From Eubacterium sp. UBA5416 (GTDB taxonomy: Bacteria; Bacillota; Clostridia; Lachnospirales; Lachnospiraceae), in the NCBI GenBank assembly GCA_002409525.1, contig DHNM01000046.1:1-26798 (forward strand): a stretch of DNA of 26,798 bases, read 5' to 3'. Positions 15,627 through 23,846 of the stretch are shown piece by piece. The notes under the pieces are model-generated. The model saw nothing but the letters and a program-made list of their open reading frames with translations. It was not told where the DNA came from and searched no databases. Numbering within the stretch: the stretch's first letter is position 1; every line of letters begins with the position of its first letter. Made by a program: the position numbers and the translations under genes.

Positions 15627-16562
15627 ATGGCTGTTACAGCAAAAATGGTAAAAGAATTACGAGAGATGACCGGTGCCGGAATGTTGGACTGTAAGAAAGC
15701 TCTTACAGCCACAGATGCGGATATGGATAAAGCAGTTGAATTTTTAAGAGAAAAAGGACTGGCTACCGCTCAGAAAAAGGCCGGAAGAGTTGCAGCAGAA
15801 GGACTTGTCAAAGTCATGGTTTCTGATGATGATAAGAAAGCCGTTGCCGTTGAGGTAAATGCTGAGACTGATTTCGTTGCAAAGAATGAGAAATTCCAGA
15901 ATTATGTTACACAGGTAGCTGAACAGGCTATGGATACGAAAGCAGCTGATGTTGATGCTTTTCTCGCAGAGCCCTGGAAATTTGATACCAGTGAAACCGT
16001 AGGAGAAGAGCTGGCCCATAAGATTTCAACCATCGGAGAGAATATGAATATCCGTCGTTTTGCCCGGGTTTCTGAGGAAAACGGATTTATCGCTTCCTAT
16101 ACCCATATGGGAGGAAAGATTGGTGTTCTGGTTGATGTGGAAACTGATGTTGTAAACGATGATATCAGAGAAATGGCTAAGAACATTGCAATGCAGGCCG
16201 CAGCTTTAAATCCGCGTTTTACAAATGAAAATGAAGTGGACCAGGAATATCTCGACCATGAGAAGGAAATCCTCTTGGTTCAGGCTAAGAATGAAAAACC
16301 GGATGCTAATGACAAGATTATAAACGGCATGGTTATGGGACGTATTAAGAAAGAGCTCAAGGAAATCTGCCTGATGGATCAGGTATATGTGAAAGCTGAA
16401 GACGGAAAACAAACTGTTGGAAAATATGTTGCAGAAGTTGCGAAAGCTAACAATGCCAAGATTGAAATCAAAGGTTTTGTCCGCTACATGACTGGTGAGG
16501 GAATCGAAAAGAAACAAGAAGATTTCGCATCTGAAGTAGCCGCTCAGATGAATAATAAATAA
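15627..16562 (+). CDS. tsf: Translation elongation factor Ts
   Basis: A 311-residue EF-Ts, the nucleotide exchange factor that recycles EF-Tu from GDP to GTP. The N-terminal UBA-like domain starts MAVTAKMVKELREMTGAGML, then the signature DCKKAL, EFLREKGLA, and AEGLV. The core domain has VEVNAETDFVAKNEKF. Length is normal for the longer two-subdomain EF-Ts. The ATG at 15627 follows CGGAGGG. Its transcript is shared with rpsB and ends at the terminator at 16607. Confidence 0.98.
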   Translation: MAVTAKMVKELREMTGAGMLDCKKALTATDADMDKAVEFLREKGLATAQKKAGRVAAEGLVKVMVSDDDKKAVAVEVNAETDFVAKNEKFQNYVTQVAEQAMDTKAADVDAFLAEPWKFDTSETVGEELAHKISTIGENMNIRRFARVSEENGFIASYTHMGGKIGVLVDVETDVVNDDIREMAKNIAMQAAALNPRFTNENEVDQEYLDHEKEILLVQAKNEKPDANDKIINGMVMGRIKKELKEICLMDQVYVKAEDGKQTVGKYVAEVAKANNAKIEIKGFVRYMTGEGIEKKQEDFASEVAAQMNNK

Positions 16563-16606
16563 TCATATGATGTGAACGTCAAAATATCTTTTAACGTTTA
16601 TAATAC

Positions 16607-16648
16607 AATCCCTGAAAATCCCTTTGTATTGGGATTTCAGGGATTTTT
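16607..16648 (+). terminator. Rho-independent terminator of rpsB-tsf
   Basis: AATCCCTGAAAATCCC (16607-16622) pairs with GGGATTTCAGGGATT (16631-16645) with a single bulge and an 8-nt loop, followed by TTTTG. Confidence 0.92.
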
Positions 16649-16684
16649 GTCGTTATCCGGATTGTGAAAGGAGGTTTCACATAT

Positions 16685-17044
16685 ATGGGATGTTTGGGAA
16701 ATCTGTTATGGTTTATATTTGGCGGATTTTTAAGTGGAATCAGCTGGTGCGCCGCCGGAATTTTGTGGTGTATCACCATCGTTGGAATTCCAATTGGCAG
16801 ACAATGCTTTAAACTGGCAGGGGTAAGTTTCTTTCCCTTTGGAAAAGATATTATCTACGGAGGAGGAGCGGTTTCACTGTTAATGAATATTTTCTGGATT
16901 ATTTTGTCCGGGATACCACTTGCTTTAGAGCATCTGGCTACTGGAGCGTTGCTTTGCGTTACAATTATCGGAATTCCTTTTGGGATTCAGCACTTTAAAC
17001 TGGCAAAACTTGCTTTGATGCCCTTTGGTGCCTATGTAAGATAA
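16685..17044 (+). CDS. YccF-domain inner membrane protein
   Basis: A 119-residue membrane protein of the YccF (DUF307) family. It contains two similar halves, each with a hydrophobic helix and a motif: GILWCITIVGIPIGRQCFK then FFPFGKDI, and GALLCVTIIGIPFGIQHFK then LMPFG. That internal duplication is the family hallmark. The function is not established. The ATG at 16685 follows AAAGGAGG at 10 nt spacing; the in-frame GTG at 16664 precedes that site. It starts only 36 bp after the tsf terminator, and I see no separate strong promoter, so it may depend on read-through. A hairpin with a T tract follows the gene. Confidence 0.85.
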   Translation: MGCLGNLLWFIFGGFLSGISWCAAGILWCITIVGIPIGRQCFKLAGVSFFPFGKDIIYGGGAVSLLMNIFWIILSGIPLALEHLATGALLCVTIIGIPFGIQHFKLAKLALMPFGAYVR

Positions 17045-17060
17045 CGAACTGCAATCTATC

Positions 17061-17095
17061 AGAAGTCAAACAGAGAAGTCAATCAGAGAAGTCAG
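17061..17095 (+). repeat. Three short direct repeats after the YccF gene
   Basis: AGAAGTCA occurs at 17061-17068, 17074-17081 and 17087-17094, a 13-bp period with CAG before the second and third copies. It is noncoding and short, and probably arose by slippage. Confidence 0.7.
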
Positions 17096-17113
17096 AAAAA
17101 GGCTTCGGGGAAG

Positions 17114-17144
17114 ACCTGCTACTTATCAGCGGGTTTTCTTTTTT
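17114..17144 (+). terminator. Terminator of the YccF gene, overlapping the tetR 3' end
   Basis: ACCTGCT (17114-17120) pairs with AGCGGGT (17128-17134) with one G-U pair, followed by TTTCTTTTTT. The T tract lies inside the last codons of the convergent TetR-type gene. Confidence 0.65.
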
Positions 17145-17751
17145 GCTCATTCACCTGTTTCTTAAATGTCAGAAACATCCCTTTCTCCATGTTGCTGGCC
17201 ATGATATCTTCCACTTCTTCTTGTGTGATGCTTTCTGAGTATTCAAACCACCACCGCACCATCGACATCATGTTCGTCGCGAAGAGATATGCATATAGAT
17301 CCGCATATTTTTTCTGATTTGAATGCTTTTCCGTATATGAAACCATGGTACTTAAAATACTGTCGTGTATAACCCCTGTCATTTCGCTGTATACTTTTCG
17401 GTCTATGGCAGCATCCCACAGTATTAGATAAATTTCTTTTTTTGACAGGATAAAAGCAAGTGTTCTTGAAAAGTCCTGATTATAACTGATATCGTTGATC
17501 TTTTTTGGAGTGGCATTGATGAATTCTACGTCTACATGCTCCCGGAATTCATCCAGGGTCCTTTCGAGGTATTGATCCAGCAGGTCATATTTATCTATAT
17601 AGTATTTATAAAATGTAGATCGGTTAATCATTGCAGTCTGACAAAGTGCATCCACTGTGATTTTCTGGAACGGAGTATCTTTCAGCCATTTCAAAAGCGC
17701 ACGGTCAATCTGACTGAGTGTCTTTACGATTCTTAAATCTTTCTTTTTCAT
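17119..17751 (-). CDS. TetR/AcrR family transcriptional regulator
   Basis: A 210-residue regulator. The N-terminal helix-turn-helix (31-53: ITVDALCQTAMINRSTFYKYY) is typical of TetR proteins. The C-terminal part resembles the TetR_C_7-type ligand/dimer domain of Firmicute regulators (FEYSESITQEEVEDIM near the end). The ATG at 17751 follows AAAGGAAGT on the minus strand. It is divergent from the redox/hydrolase operon starting at 17951. Divergent TetR genes usually repress the neighbouring operon and respond to its substrate. In Pseudomonas, the TetR protein PhlH controls phlG, a relative of the last gene of this operon, which makes the analogy attractive. Confidence 0.88.
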   Translation of the reverse strand: MKKKDLRIVKTLSQIDRALLKWLKDTPFQKITVDALCQTAMINRSTFYKYYIDKYDLLDQYLERTLDEFREHVDVEFINATPKKINDISYNQDFSRTLAFILSKKEIYLILWDAAIDRKVYSEMTGVIHDSILSTMVSYTEKHSNQKKYADLYAYLFATNMMSMVRWWFEYSESITQEEVEDIMASNMEKGMFLTFKKQVNEQKRKPADK

Positions 17752-17775
17752 CGAATGTACTTCCTTTAAAAAAAA

Positions 17776-17816
17776 ATAAACAACAAATAAGCATTGAACG
17801 TTGCATAAACAACAAA
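17776..17816. promoter_or_regulatory. Candidate operator region between tetR and the redox operon
   Basis: ATAAACAACAAA occurs twice as a direct repeat (17776-17787 and 17805-17816). Between the copies is an imperfect palindrome, ATTGAACGTTGCAT (17793-17806), centred on AACGTT. The region lies just upstream of the tetR start and could cover its promoter. A weak -10 for the operon (TATAAC, 17904-17909) lies further down with no good -35, as expected of a controlled promoter. Confidence 0.4.
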
Positions 17817-17950
17817 CTGAAAACCATTGCTGATAGCCGGGAGAGCGAAAACTTGTTAAAATAGTATCAAGACTGTTATTCTTCGTAATCCTGTAAACAC
17901 TAGTATAACAGTTTTTGGGCAGTGATGTAAGAAAGTGAGGAAATTAAAAA

Positions 17951-18916
17951 ATGAATTACAAGGTAATGGGAATTGCAGCGGGAAGAAAAAACGGGAATAG
18001 TGAAATTCTCTTAAAAGAGGCATTGATGGAGTGTGAGGCTCAAGGTGCTGAAATGACAATGATTAACTTAAGGGATTACCATATTCGAGATTGTACCGGA
18101 TGTACTTCCTGTACGAAGGCAATGTCAGAGGGAAAAAATGCCGGATGTATCTTAGACAAGAAGGATGATAAAAAAAGAATTATGGATGTCATGCTCAAAC
18201 AGGACGCGGTGATCTTTTCCGTTCCGACTTATGATTTGATGCCGGCTTCTACCTATCTGACATTTGCGCACAGAAGCTTAAGCTACGAGACAGCATTTCT
18301 TGAAACAATCGGCGCGATAGAGCATAAAGACAGAGTTGCCGGATTGATCTCAGTGGGAGGTTCCACAAGATCCTGGCAGTCCATGGCTCTGGAGGGACTG
18401 CAGGCTACAATGTTTACGACGGATCTGAATGTTGTCGATATGCTACTGGCTGAAAGAGTACCGGGCAGCGGCCAGTGTCTGCTGGATGATGATCTGATGC
18501 AGCGTGCAAAAACACTTGGCGCGCATATTATGGAAGCCGTGAAAACGCCTGCTGATCAGAGACAATGGCTGGGAGAAGAGGACATGGGATGGTGTCCGAA
18601 CTGCCATAGCAATGCACTGGTACTGGGAGAAGAACAGTGGGACGGACTTCATTATCCGGTGGAGTGTCAAGTCTGCGGAGCCGGAGGAACACTTGAAGAT
18701 GATGGAAAAGGCGGATGGAAATTCGTAATTGCTGAAAACGGGCTTTTAAAAGACCGCACGACCGTATCAGGAAGAGCAAAACATTTGAAAGAGATAGAAG
18801 AGACCCAGGGTGGATTTTACGGGAATCCGAAGAGTCTGCAGCTTGTCAGAGAGAGAAAGAAGAAATATATGGATAAGAAATTTAAGACAATTGACAAGGG
18901 AGGAACGAAAGAATGA
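17951..18916 (+). CDS. Flavodoxin-fold NAD(P)H:FMN reductase with C-terminal zinc ribbon
   Basis: A 321-residue protein. Residues 1-195 are the NADPH-dependent FMN reductase/flavodoxin fold, with GIAAGRKNGNSEILL as the FMN phosphate loop and the family's Cys cluster CTGCTSC...C (C48, C51, C54, C66), followed by SVPTYDLMPAS. Residues 210-245 carry CPNC (C215, C218) and CQVC (C239, C242), a probable zinc ribbon or rubredoxin-like metal site. The family moves electrons from NAD(P)H to flavin or partner proteins. The ATG at 17951 follows AGTGAGGAAATT. Its stop overlaps the next start (ATGA at 18913-18916), so it is translationally coupled to the Fe-S/flavin subunit. It is likely the first gene of the TetR-controlled operon. 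Confidence 0.85.
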   Translation: MNYKVMGIAAGRKNGNSEILLKEALMECEAQGAEMTMINLRDYHIRDCTGCTSCTKAMSEGKNAGCILDKKDDKKRIMDVMLKQDAVIFSVPTYDLMPASTYLTFAHRSLSYETAFLETIGAIEHKDRVAGLISVGGSTRSWQSMALEGLQATMFTTDLNVVDMLLAERVPGSGQCLLDDDLMQRAKTLGAHIMEAVKTPADQRQWLGEEDMGWCPNCHSNALVLGEEQWDGLHYPVECQVCGAGGTLEDDGKGGWKFVIAENGLLKDRTTVSGRAKHLKEIEETQGGFYGNPKSLQLVRERKKKYMDKKFKTIDKGGTKE

Positions 18917-20259
18917 AAGTGACGATTCGGATTGACGGCCGTGCTCTGCAGGTAGAAGAGGGAACGAACATACTCGAAGTGGCTCTTACACATGGGATAT
19001 ATATTCCGCACTTATGTCATCATTCCGATTTGCCGGATATATCTTCCTGCAGGCTTTGTATTGTCGAGACAGAGAGGAAAGACGGAGTCACTCCTGCCTG
19101 TGAATTAAAGGCAGAAGAGGGATTGAACATCAAAACAGAGAGCGATCAGATTTCACATCTTCGAAAACTTTCTATGGAGCTGATTCTTGCAGCGCACCCG
19201 GAAGACTGCTCTACGTGTCCAAGATATGGACAGTGTGAGCTACAGACGCTGATGCAATATATGGGCGTCTCTTCGGGCAGAATGCATACAAGAACCAAAG
19301 GCTTTCAGCAAAATAACAAGAATCCACTTTTTATACATGATATGAACCGATGCGTTCTATGCGGACGCTGTGTAAGAGCCTGCAGTGATCTGCGAGGAGT
19401 CGGGGTATTGCAGTATAATAAAAATGACACCGAGACCTATGTCGGAACTCTGCATGACCGGCTCTTAAAAGATTCGGACTGTCGTTTCTGCGGCGCGTGT
19501 GCGGAGGTCTGTCCGACGGGAACGATCCGTGATGTGTTAAATTACACAGCTGCCGAGAAGAAAAATACGCTGATTCCCTGTCAGCATGCCTGTCCGGTTC
19601 ATACAGATATCCCGAGATATGTCCGTTATGTAAAAGAAGGCAGATACGAAGAAGCGGCTGCAGTTGTTCACGAGAAGATCCTATTTCCCGAGTGTCTGGG
19701 ACGTGTCTGTGCACATGGATGTGAGGAAAAATGCCGAAGAAACGAAGTGAATGAAGCGGTCTCCATCCGAAATATCAAGCGTTATGCAGCAGAACACGCG
19801 GATAATGAACTTTGGATCAGAAACAGTAAACATCTTCCTTCAACCGGAAAGAAGATTTGTGTGGTCGGAGGCGGGCCTGCCGGTATGACAGCTGCCTATT
19901 ATCTCGCGAAACAGGGGCATTACGTTGTCTTAAAAGAAGCAGAGGAGAAACTGGGCGGTCAGATGCAGTACGGAATTCCTTCCTACCGTCTTCCGAGAGA
20001 TGTTGTGAACAAAGAAGCAGAGTATTTAAAAACAGCCGGTGTAAAAGTCGAGACAAGATGCTGTATATCACATCCTATGGATCTCGGGAAAGAATACGAC
20101 GCTGTTCTGATGGCAATCGGGACACATGACGGAGTAAAACTTCCGATGGAGGGAAATGACCTCTCTGGTGTTTTGAAAAGCTCTGACTTTCTGCGAGACG
20201 CATCTATAGGACAAAAGAACAGGAATGGGAGAGAATGTCGTCATCCTGGGCGGCGGTAA
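18913..20259 (+). CDS. NuoG/GltD-like Fe-S flavoprotein subunit, N-terminal part (frame-shifted)
   Basis: The N-terminal 437 residues of what should be one subunit of about 706. The [2Fe-2S] domain has C35, C46, C49 and C63. The NuoG-type HX3CX2CX5C cluster is H95, C99, C102 and C108. Two [4Fe-4S] motifs follow (C147-C157; C190-C200). Then comes a GltD-type linker with Cys 223-274, and the FAD loop VVGGGPAG (317-324). After residue 437 the frame turns to unrelated NGRECRHPGRR and stops at 20259. The natural continuation (MGENVVILGGG) is in the +1 frame from 20225. Relatives such as the SfrB-type subunit take electrons from or give them to NAD(P)H. The ATG at 18913 follows GGGAGG and overlaps the previous stop. 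The family call is firm; whether this protein is functional depends on the frameshift. Confidence 0.85.
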   Translation: MKVTIRIDGRALQVEEGTNILEVALTHGIYIPHLCHHSDLPDISSCRLCIVETERKDGVTPACELKAEEGLNIKTESDQISHLRKLSMELILAAHPEDCSTCPRYGQCELQTLMQYMGVSSGRMHTRTKGFQQNNKNPLFIHDMNRCVLCGRCVRACSDLRGVGVLQYNKNDTETYVGTLHDRLLKDSDCRFCGACAEVCPTGTIRDVLNYTAAEKKNTLIPCQHACPVHTDIPRYVRYVKEGRYEEAAAVVHEKILFPECLGRVCAHGCEEKCRRNEVNEAVSIRNIKRYAAEHADNELWIRNSKHLPSTGKKICVVGGGPAGMTAAYYLAKQGHYVVLKEAEEKLGGQMQYGIPSYRLPRDVVNKEAEYLKTAGVKVETRCCISHPMDLGKEYDAVLMAIGTHDGVKLPMEGNDLSGVLKSSDFLRDASIGQKNRNGRECRHPGRR

Positions 20260-21034
20260 TGTGGCCTTTGACTGTGCACGTACGGCTGTAAGACTTGGAG
20301 CTTCTAAAGTGGATCTGGCCTGTCTGGAAGACAAACCAAATATGCTTGCTGATGAAGAAGAAATCAGTCAGGCAGCGGAAGAAGGAGTCGAGATTCATCC
20401 CAGTTCGACCTTCGAGAGAATCTGCGGTACAAAAAAAGTGAGAGGAGTCGAATTCTGCAAAGTCAAAAAATTCTCCTTTGACGAGAATCACCGGGCTGTG
20501 ATTGAAAAAGATCAGGATTCCAGCTATGTCATCGAGGCTGATACTGTTATATTTGCAGTCGGACAGCGTCCGGCAATCGGTGAAGAAGCAGGACTTACCC
20601 TTGGACGAGGGAATTCTATTGTTGTAAATGAAAACACTCATAAGACGAGCGCGGAGGGTGTCTTTGCCTGCGGAGATGTCATATATGGAACGAAGACTGT
20701 CATTGCGGCAGTCGATTCAGGCAGGCAGGCGGCATCAGAGATTGATCGCTTTCTGGGCGGCAGCGGTGATATCTCAGAGGTCTTAGTTCCGAGAGAAAAA
20801 GACGAACCCGGGATTGGAAAAGTTGAAAATTTCGGTGATCTTGGACGTGCAGAAGAGGAAATACTCCTTTCGAAAGAACGTCAGAACAGTTTTGTTCCGG
20901 TAAGCGGGGGGATCTGCGACTCTGATATATGCAAAGAAGCTGGACGATGTCTTCAGTGTGATCTTCGTTTTGACATCCATAAAGACAGACTCTGGAGCGA
21001 TTACAGTGAACAGGAAATGGAGGAAGTACGATGA
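20225..21034 (+). CDS. NuoG/GltD-like subunit, C-terminal NAD(P)H/FAD domain part (frame-shifted)
   Basis: A 269-residue continuation of the preceding gene in the next frame. It opens with the second dinucleotide loop VVILGGGNVAFDCARTA, as in glutamate synthase small subunit and thioredoxin-reductase-like proteins. It also has the FAD segment FACGDVIYGTKTVIAAVDSGRQAA and a C-terminal Cys motif CKEAGRCLQCD. No proper ribosome site precedes the ATG at 20225 (AGGA abuts it), so independent translation would be weak. A one-base change near 20218-20224 would join both parts into one protein of normal domain order. Its stop overlaps the next ATG (ATGA at 21031-21034). Options are a sequencing error, a true pseudogene, or two interacting halves. 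Confidence 0.8.
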   Translation: MGENVVILGGGNVAFDCARTAVRLGASKVDLACLEDKPNMLADEEEISQAAEEGVEIHPSSTFERICGTKKVRGVEFCKVKKFSFDENHRAVIEKDQDSSYVIEADTVIFAVGQRPAIGEEAGLTLGRGNSIVVNENTHKTSAEGVFACGDVIYGTKTVIAAVDSGRQAASEIDRFLGGSGDISEVLVPREKDEPGIGKVENFGDLGRAEEEILLSKERQNSFVPVSGGICDSDICKEAGRCLQCDLRFDIHKDRLWSDYSEQEMEEVR

Positions 21035-23784
21035 GTCTTTTCGTAAATAATGCAGATGCACTACAATTAGTACATAAGCTGAGCCTTGACGAAATTGAAG
21101 AAAGGATCGGAGCATTTCCGAAAACCGAAGGAAAGATTGTGGGTGCTCTTTACAATACAGATACCGACGGACGGATGAATATGCTGCTTCATTCTAATCC
21201 GGCAGGCATCGTTGCAGGTCTCGCTGCTGTAGCCAGAGTGACAGGATCAGATGGAGCACTTTTGATTACTACATGTGAGATCAATGAGCAGGAATTCCTG
21301 GCGGCGGCTGCTGCCTGTGATCTTGACCTGCATTTTGGGAGGGCAGAGATCGTGAACAAGACGCTGCACCGGGAGGATTTGATTGTAAGCTTTGGAGAAC
21401 TTGCCACAATGGCCAGGCGGATTACGGGTAATACTCCCGGCTGCTTCCTGGCTGTCGATGACGGAATGCCAGAGGAAGTGGATCACGAGAGTGAAATTCT
21501 CGAGTTCATTTCCAGAGAAAACTGTAAAGGAATCATTGCAGACCATCAGTTTTACACACTGGATGAATTGAATGGAAGAAAAGTATCTCAGCTTTCACTT
21601 CCCGGAGGCGTAATACATAAAGTTGCATTGGACGACTGTATTGTGGACAGAGCACAGGATGAAGTTGACACACTTCGAAAAAAGAGCTGTGGGAAATGTA
21701 CCTTCTGCCGGGAAGGACTCTACCAGCTGCATGAGATTCTGGATGACCTCACAGTGGGAAGAGCGAAGCCGGCAGAACTTGATTTGGCTTTAGAGATCGG
21801 TCAGGCGATGAAGGTTTCCTGCAACTGCAGCCTGGGGGAGGCTGCCGGTGATCCGGTCGTCTCCATGATCAATAAGTTTCCGGAGGAAACGGGTGCACAT
21901 GCAAAGAGAAAAGAATGTCCGTCCGGAGTCTGTCTGTCATTGACGCAGTTCTATGTCGACCCGGTCCTCTGCCGGGGAAGCGGTGCCTGTGCAAAAGTAT
22001 GTCCGGAACAATGTATTGAAAGCAGAAAAGGATATACCTCAGTCATCGATGAATTCGACTGTACCCGATGCGGAAAATGCCTGGATGTCTGTGCGTACAG
22101 TGCAATAAAGAAGACATCAGGCCGAATGCCAAAACTCCCATCGAATTCAGTAAGAATCAGAGGGATTTCGACAGATAATACAGGAGATAAGACTCTGAAA
22201 AAGAACTGGAAACGATCTGATACGCCAAGACGAAAACAAGTTTTCGCAAAAGCAGGGAAGAGACCGGAAGAGAAAAAAGATCAGAAAGAAAAACCGAACC
22301 AGAAAAAAGAGGAGGTAAACGTAGTGAAATCCATAGACACAGATCTCGTGATTGTAGCAGGCGGTCCGGCAGGACTTGCAGCGGCGATAACGGCCGGGGA
22401 GAAAGGTCAGAAATCGATCATACTGGAGAAGTCATCGTCAACAGGCGGGGCTGCCAATATGGGTATGGGACCGCTTGGGATTGACACAAAGATTCAGAAG
22501 AATGACTTTAACAACATCAGCGTCGAGGAAGCCCTGGATCTGCATATGAAATACACTCATTACCGCGTGGATGAGGATCTGGTTCAGACCTATTTCAACA
22601 AGAGCTCGGATACGATTGAATGGCTGGAAGATATGGGTGTAGAGTTCGCGGGGGCCTTCCGTTACTTTAAGGAGTCTGCCGCGACATGGCATATTGTAAA
22701 GCCTGAAAATGGTGTGATCGGACCTCGTGTTGCCGGTCCGATGATACGTCTGATGACGGAGCGCGCAAAGGAACTGGGATCCGAGATTCTTCTTGAGACA
22801 ACGGTGAAAGAGCTGGTGATAGAAGAAGGGAAAGTATGTGGTGTGAAGGCTGTAGATGGAGATGGCAAAGGAATTGAAGTCCATGGAAAGGCTGTGATCG
22901 TAGCCACCGGAGGTTTCGGAAACAACGGGAAGATGCTGGAAAAAGAGTTTGGCCTGCATCTGGGCGAGGACTTCTTCCCATTTCAGGTTCCCGGACTCAC
23001 CGGAGACGGTCTGAACATGATGTGGGATGCCGGTGCTGCAAAATACGGTGCAAACATCGAGGTAATCTATCAGCTTCAGGATAATCTGAACTGGTTTATG
23101 CTGGATGCCGTGCTGCGTCAGCCAAATCTTCTGATTAATCAGTTCGGAGACCGTTTTATCAATGAGGGGGATATGGGCAACACGACTTATGTGGGAAATG
23201 CTCTTTCTCTTCAGCCCGGTAATTATGGATACTGCATCATGGATGAAGGAATCTTAAAAGACTACAAGAGAAATGGTCCGGATATCTTTGACATTGTTCA
23301 TCCGGCGGATGCATTCCTGGCTTTTGATGAACAGGCCAAGACTGCTGTGGAACAAAACTACGAAGGTTATATTGAGGCCGGTACAGTAAAGGAGCTTGCC
23401 GACAAGCTGGGAATAGACGAAGAAAAGCTTCAGAATACGATTGATGAATACAATGAGATGTGTGAAAATGGAGTAGATACAAGATTCCACAAATCTCATA
23501 AGTTTCTGCATCCGATTACCGGAAAGGGAAGATATCTGGTCGGTAAATATTATCTGGCCGCATATGGTACGGTCGGCGGAGTCAGAATTAATAAGTTCGG
23601 GGAAGTGTTGAATGAAGATCAGCTTCCTATCGAAGGCCTTTACAGTGCCGGATCCGATGCGAATACAATATATGGCGACAGTTATAACTTTACCCTTCCG
23701 GGAAATACCATGGGATTTGCGATCAATTCCGGACGTATGGCCGGGGAAAGCGCAGCGGATTATGCTGCGGATTGTAAAGAGTGA
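21031..23784 (+). CDS. NuoF-like/ferredoxin module fused to fumarate-reductase-type FAD flavoprotein
   Basis: A 917-residue protein in one open frame. Residues 1-215 resemble a degenerate NuoF-like region. Residues 216-275 carry the NuoF [4Fe-4S] motif CGKCTFCREGL and CNCSLG. Residues 310-360 are a two-cluster ferredoxin: C344/C347/C350/C354 is complete, but the first cluster has Ser317 where the second Cys is expected. A lysine-rich linker spans 365-430. From 437, IVAGGPAGLAAAI opens an FAD_binding_2 flavoprotein like fumarate, urocanate or cinnamate reductases, with RFINEGD and a C-terminal GSDANTIYGDSYNF. The likely flow is NAD(P)H to Fe-S to FAD to an unsaturated organic acceptor. A second start inside the gene (GTG 22324) may yield the flavoprotein alone. 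It overlaps the previous gene by ATGA. Confidence 0.85.
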   Translation: MSLFVNNADALQLVHKLSLDEIEERIGAFPKTEGKIVGALYNTDTDGRMNMLLHSNPAGIVAGLAAVARVTGSDGALLITTCEINEQEFLAAAAACDLDLHFGRAEIVNKTLHREDLIVSFGELATMARRITGNTPGCFLAVDDGMPEEVDHESEILEFISRENCKGIIADHQFYTLDELNGRKVSQLSLPGGVIHKVALDDCIVDRAQDEVDTLRKKSCGKCTFCREGLYQLHEILDDLTVGRAKPAELDLALEIGQAMKVSCNCSLGEAAGDPVVSMINKFPEETGAHAKRKECPSGVCLSLTQFYVDPVLCRGSGACAKVCPEQCIESRKGYTSVIDEFDCTRCGKCLDVCAYSAIKKTSGRMPKLPSNSVRIRGISTDNTGDKTLKKNWKRSDTPRRKQVFAKAGKRPEEKKDQKEKPNQKKEEVNVVKSIDTDLVIVAGGPAGLAAAITAGEKGQKSIILEKSSSTGGAANMGMGPLGIDTKIQKNDFNNISVEEALDLHMKYTHYRVDEDLVQTYFNKSSDTIEWLEDMGVEFAGAFRYFKESAATWHIVKPENGVIGPRVAGPMIRLMTERAKELGSEILLETTVKELVIEEGKVCGVKAVDGDGKGIEVHGKAVIVATGGFGNNGKMLEKEFGLHLGEDFFPFQVPGLTGDGLNMMWDAGAAKYGANIEVIYQLQDNLNWFMLDAVLRQPNLLINQFGDRFINEGDMGNTTYVGNALSLQPGNYGYCIMDEGILKDYKRNGPDIFDIVHPADAFLAFDEQAKTAVEQNYEGYIEAGTVKELADKLGIDEEKLQNTIDEYNEMCENGVDTRFHKSHKFLHPITGKGRYLVGKYYLAAYGTVGGVRINKFGEVLNEDQLPIEGLYSAGSDANTIYGDSYNFTLPGNTMGFAINSGRMAGESAADYAADCKE
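22311..22326 (+). promoter_or_regulatory. Internal ribosome site and GTG start in the 917-residue gene
   Basis: GAGGAGG ends at 22315 and an in-frame GTG lies at 22324-22326, 8 nt downstream: ideal spacing. Initiation here would give a 486-residue flavoprotein that starts right before its FAD-binding domain. Confidence 0.6.
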
Positions 23785-23846
23785 AAATGAAAACAGAAGT
23801 ATCAGCATATATAAACTGAGACTAGAAAGGATAGTTAAATAGTTAT

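Noticed and set aside
22438..22981. Three overlapping minus-strand open frames inside the flavoprotein gene
   Set aside because: Antisense shadows of a well-conserved FAD domain; no ribosome sites or family motifs.
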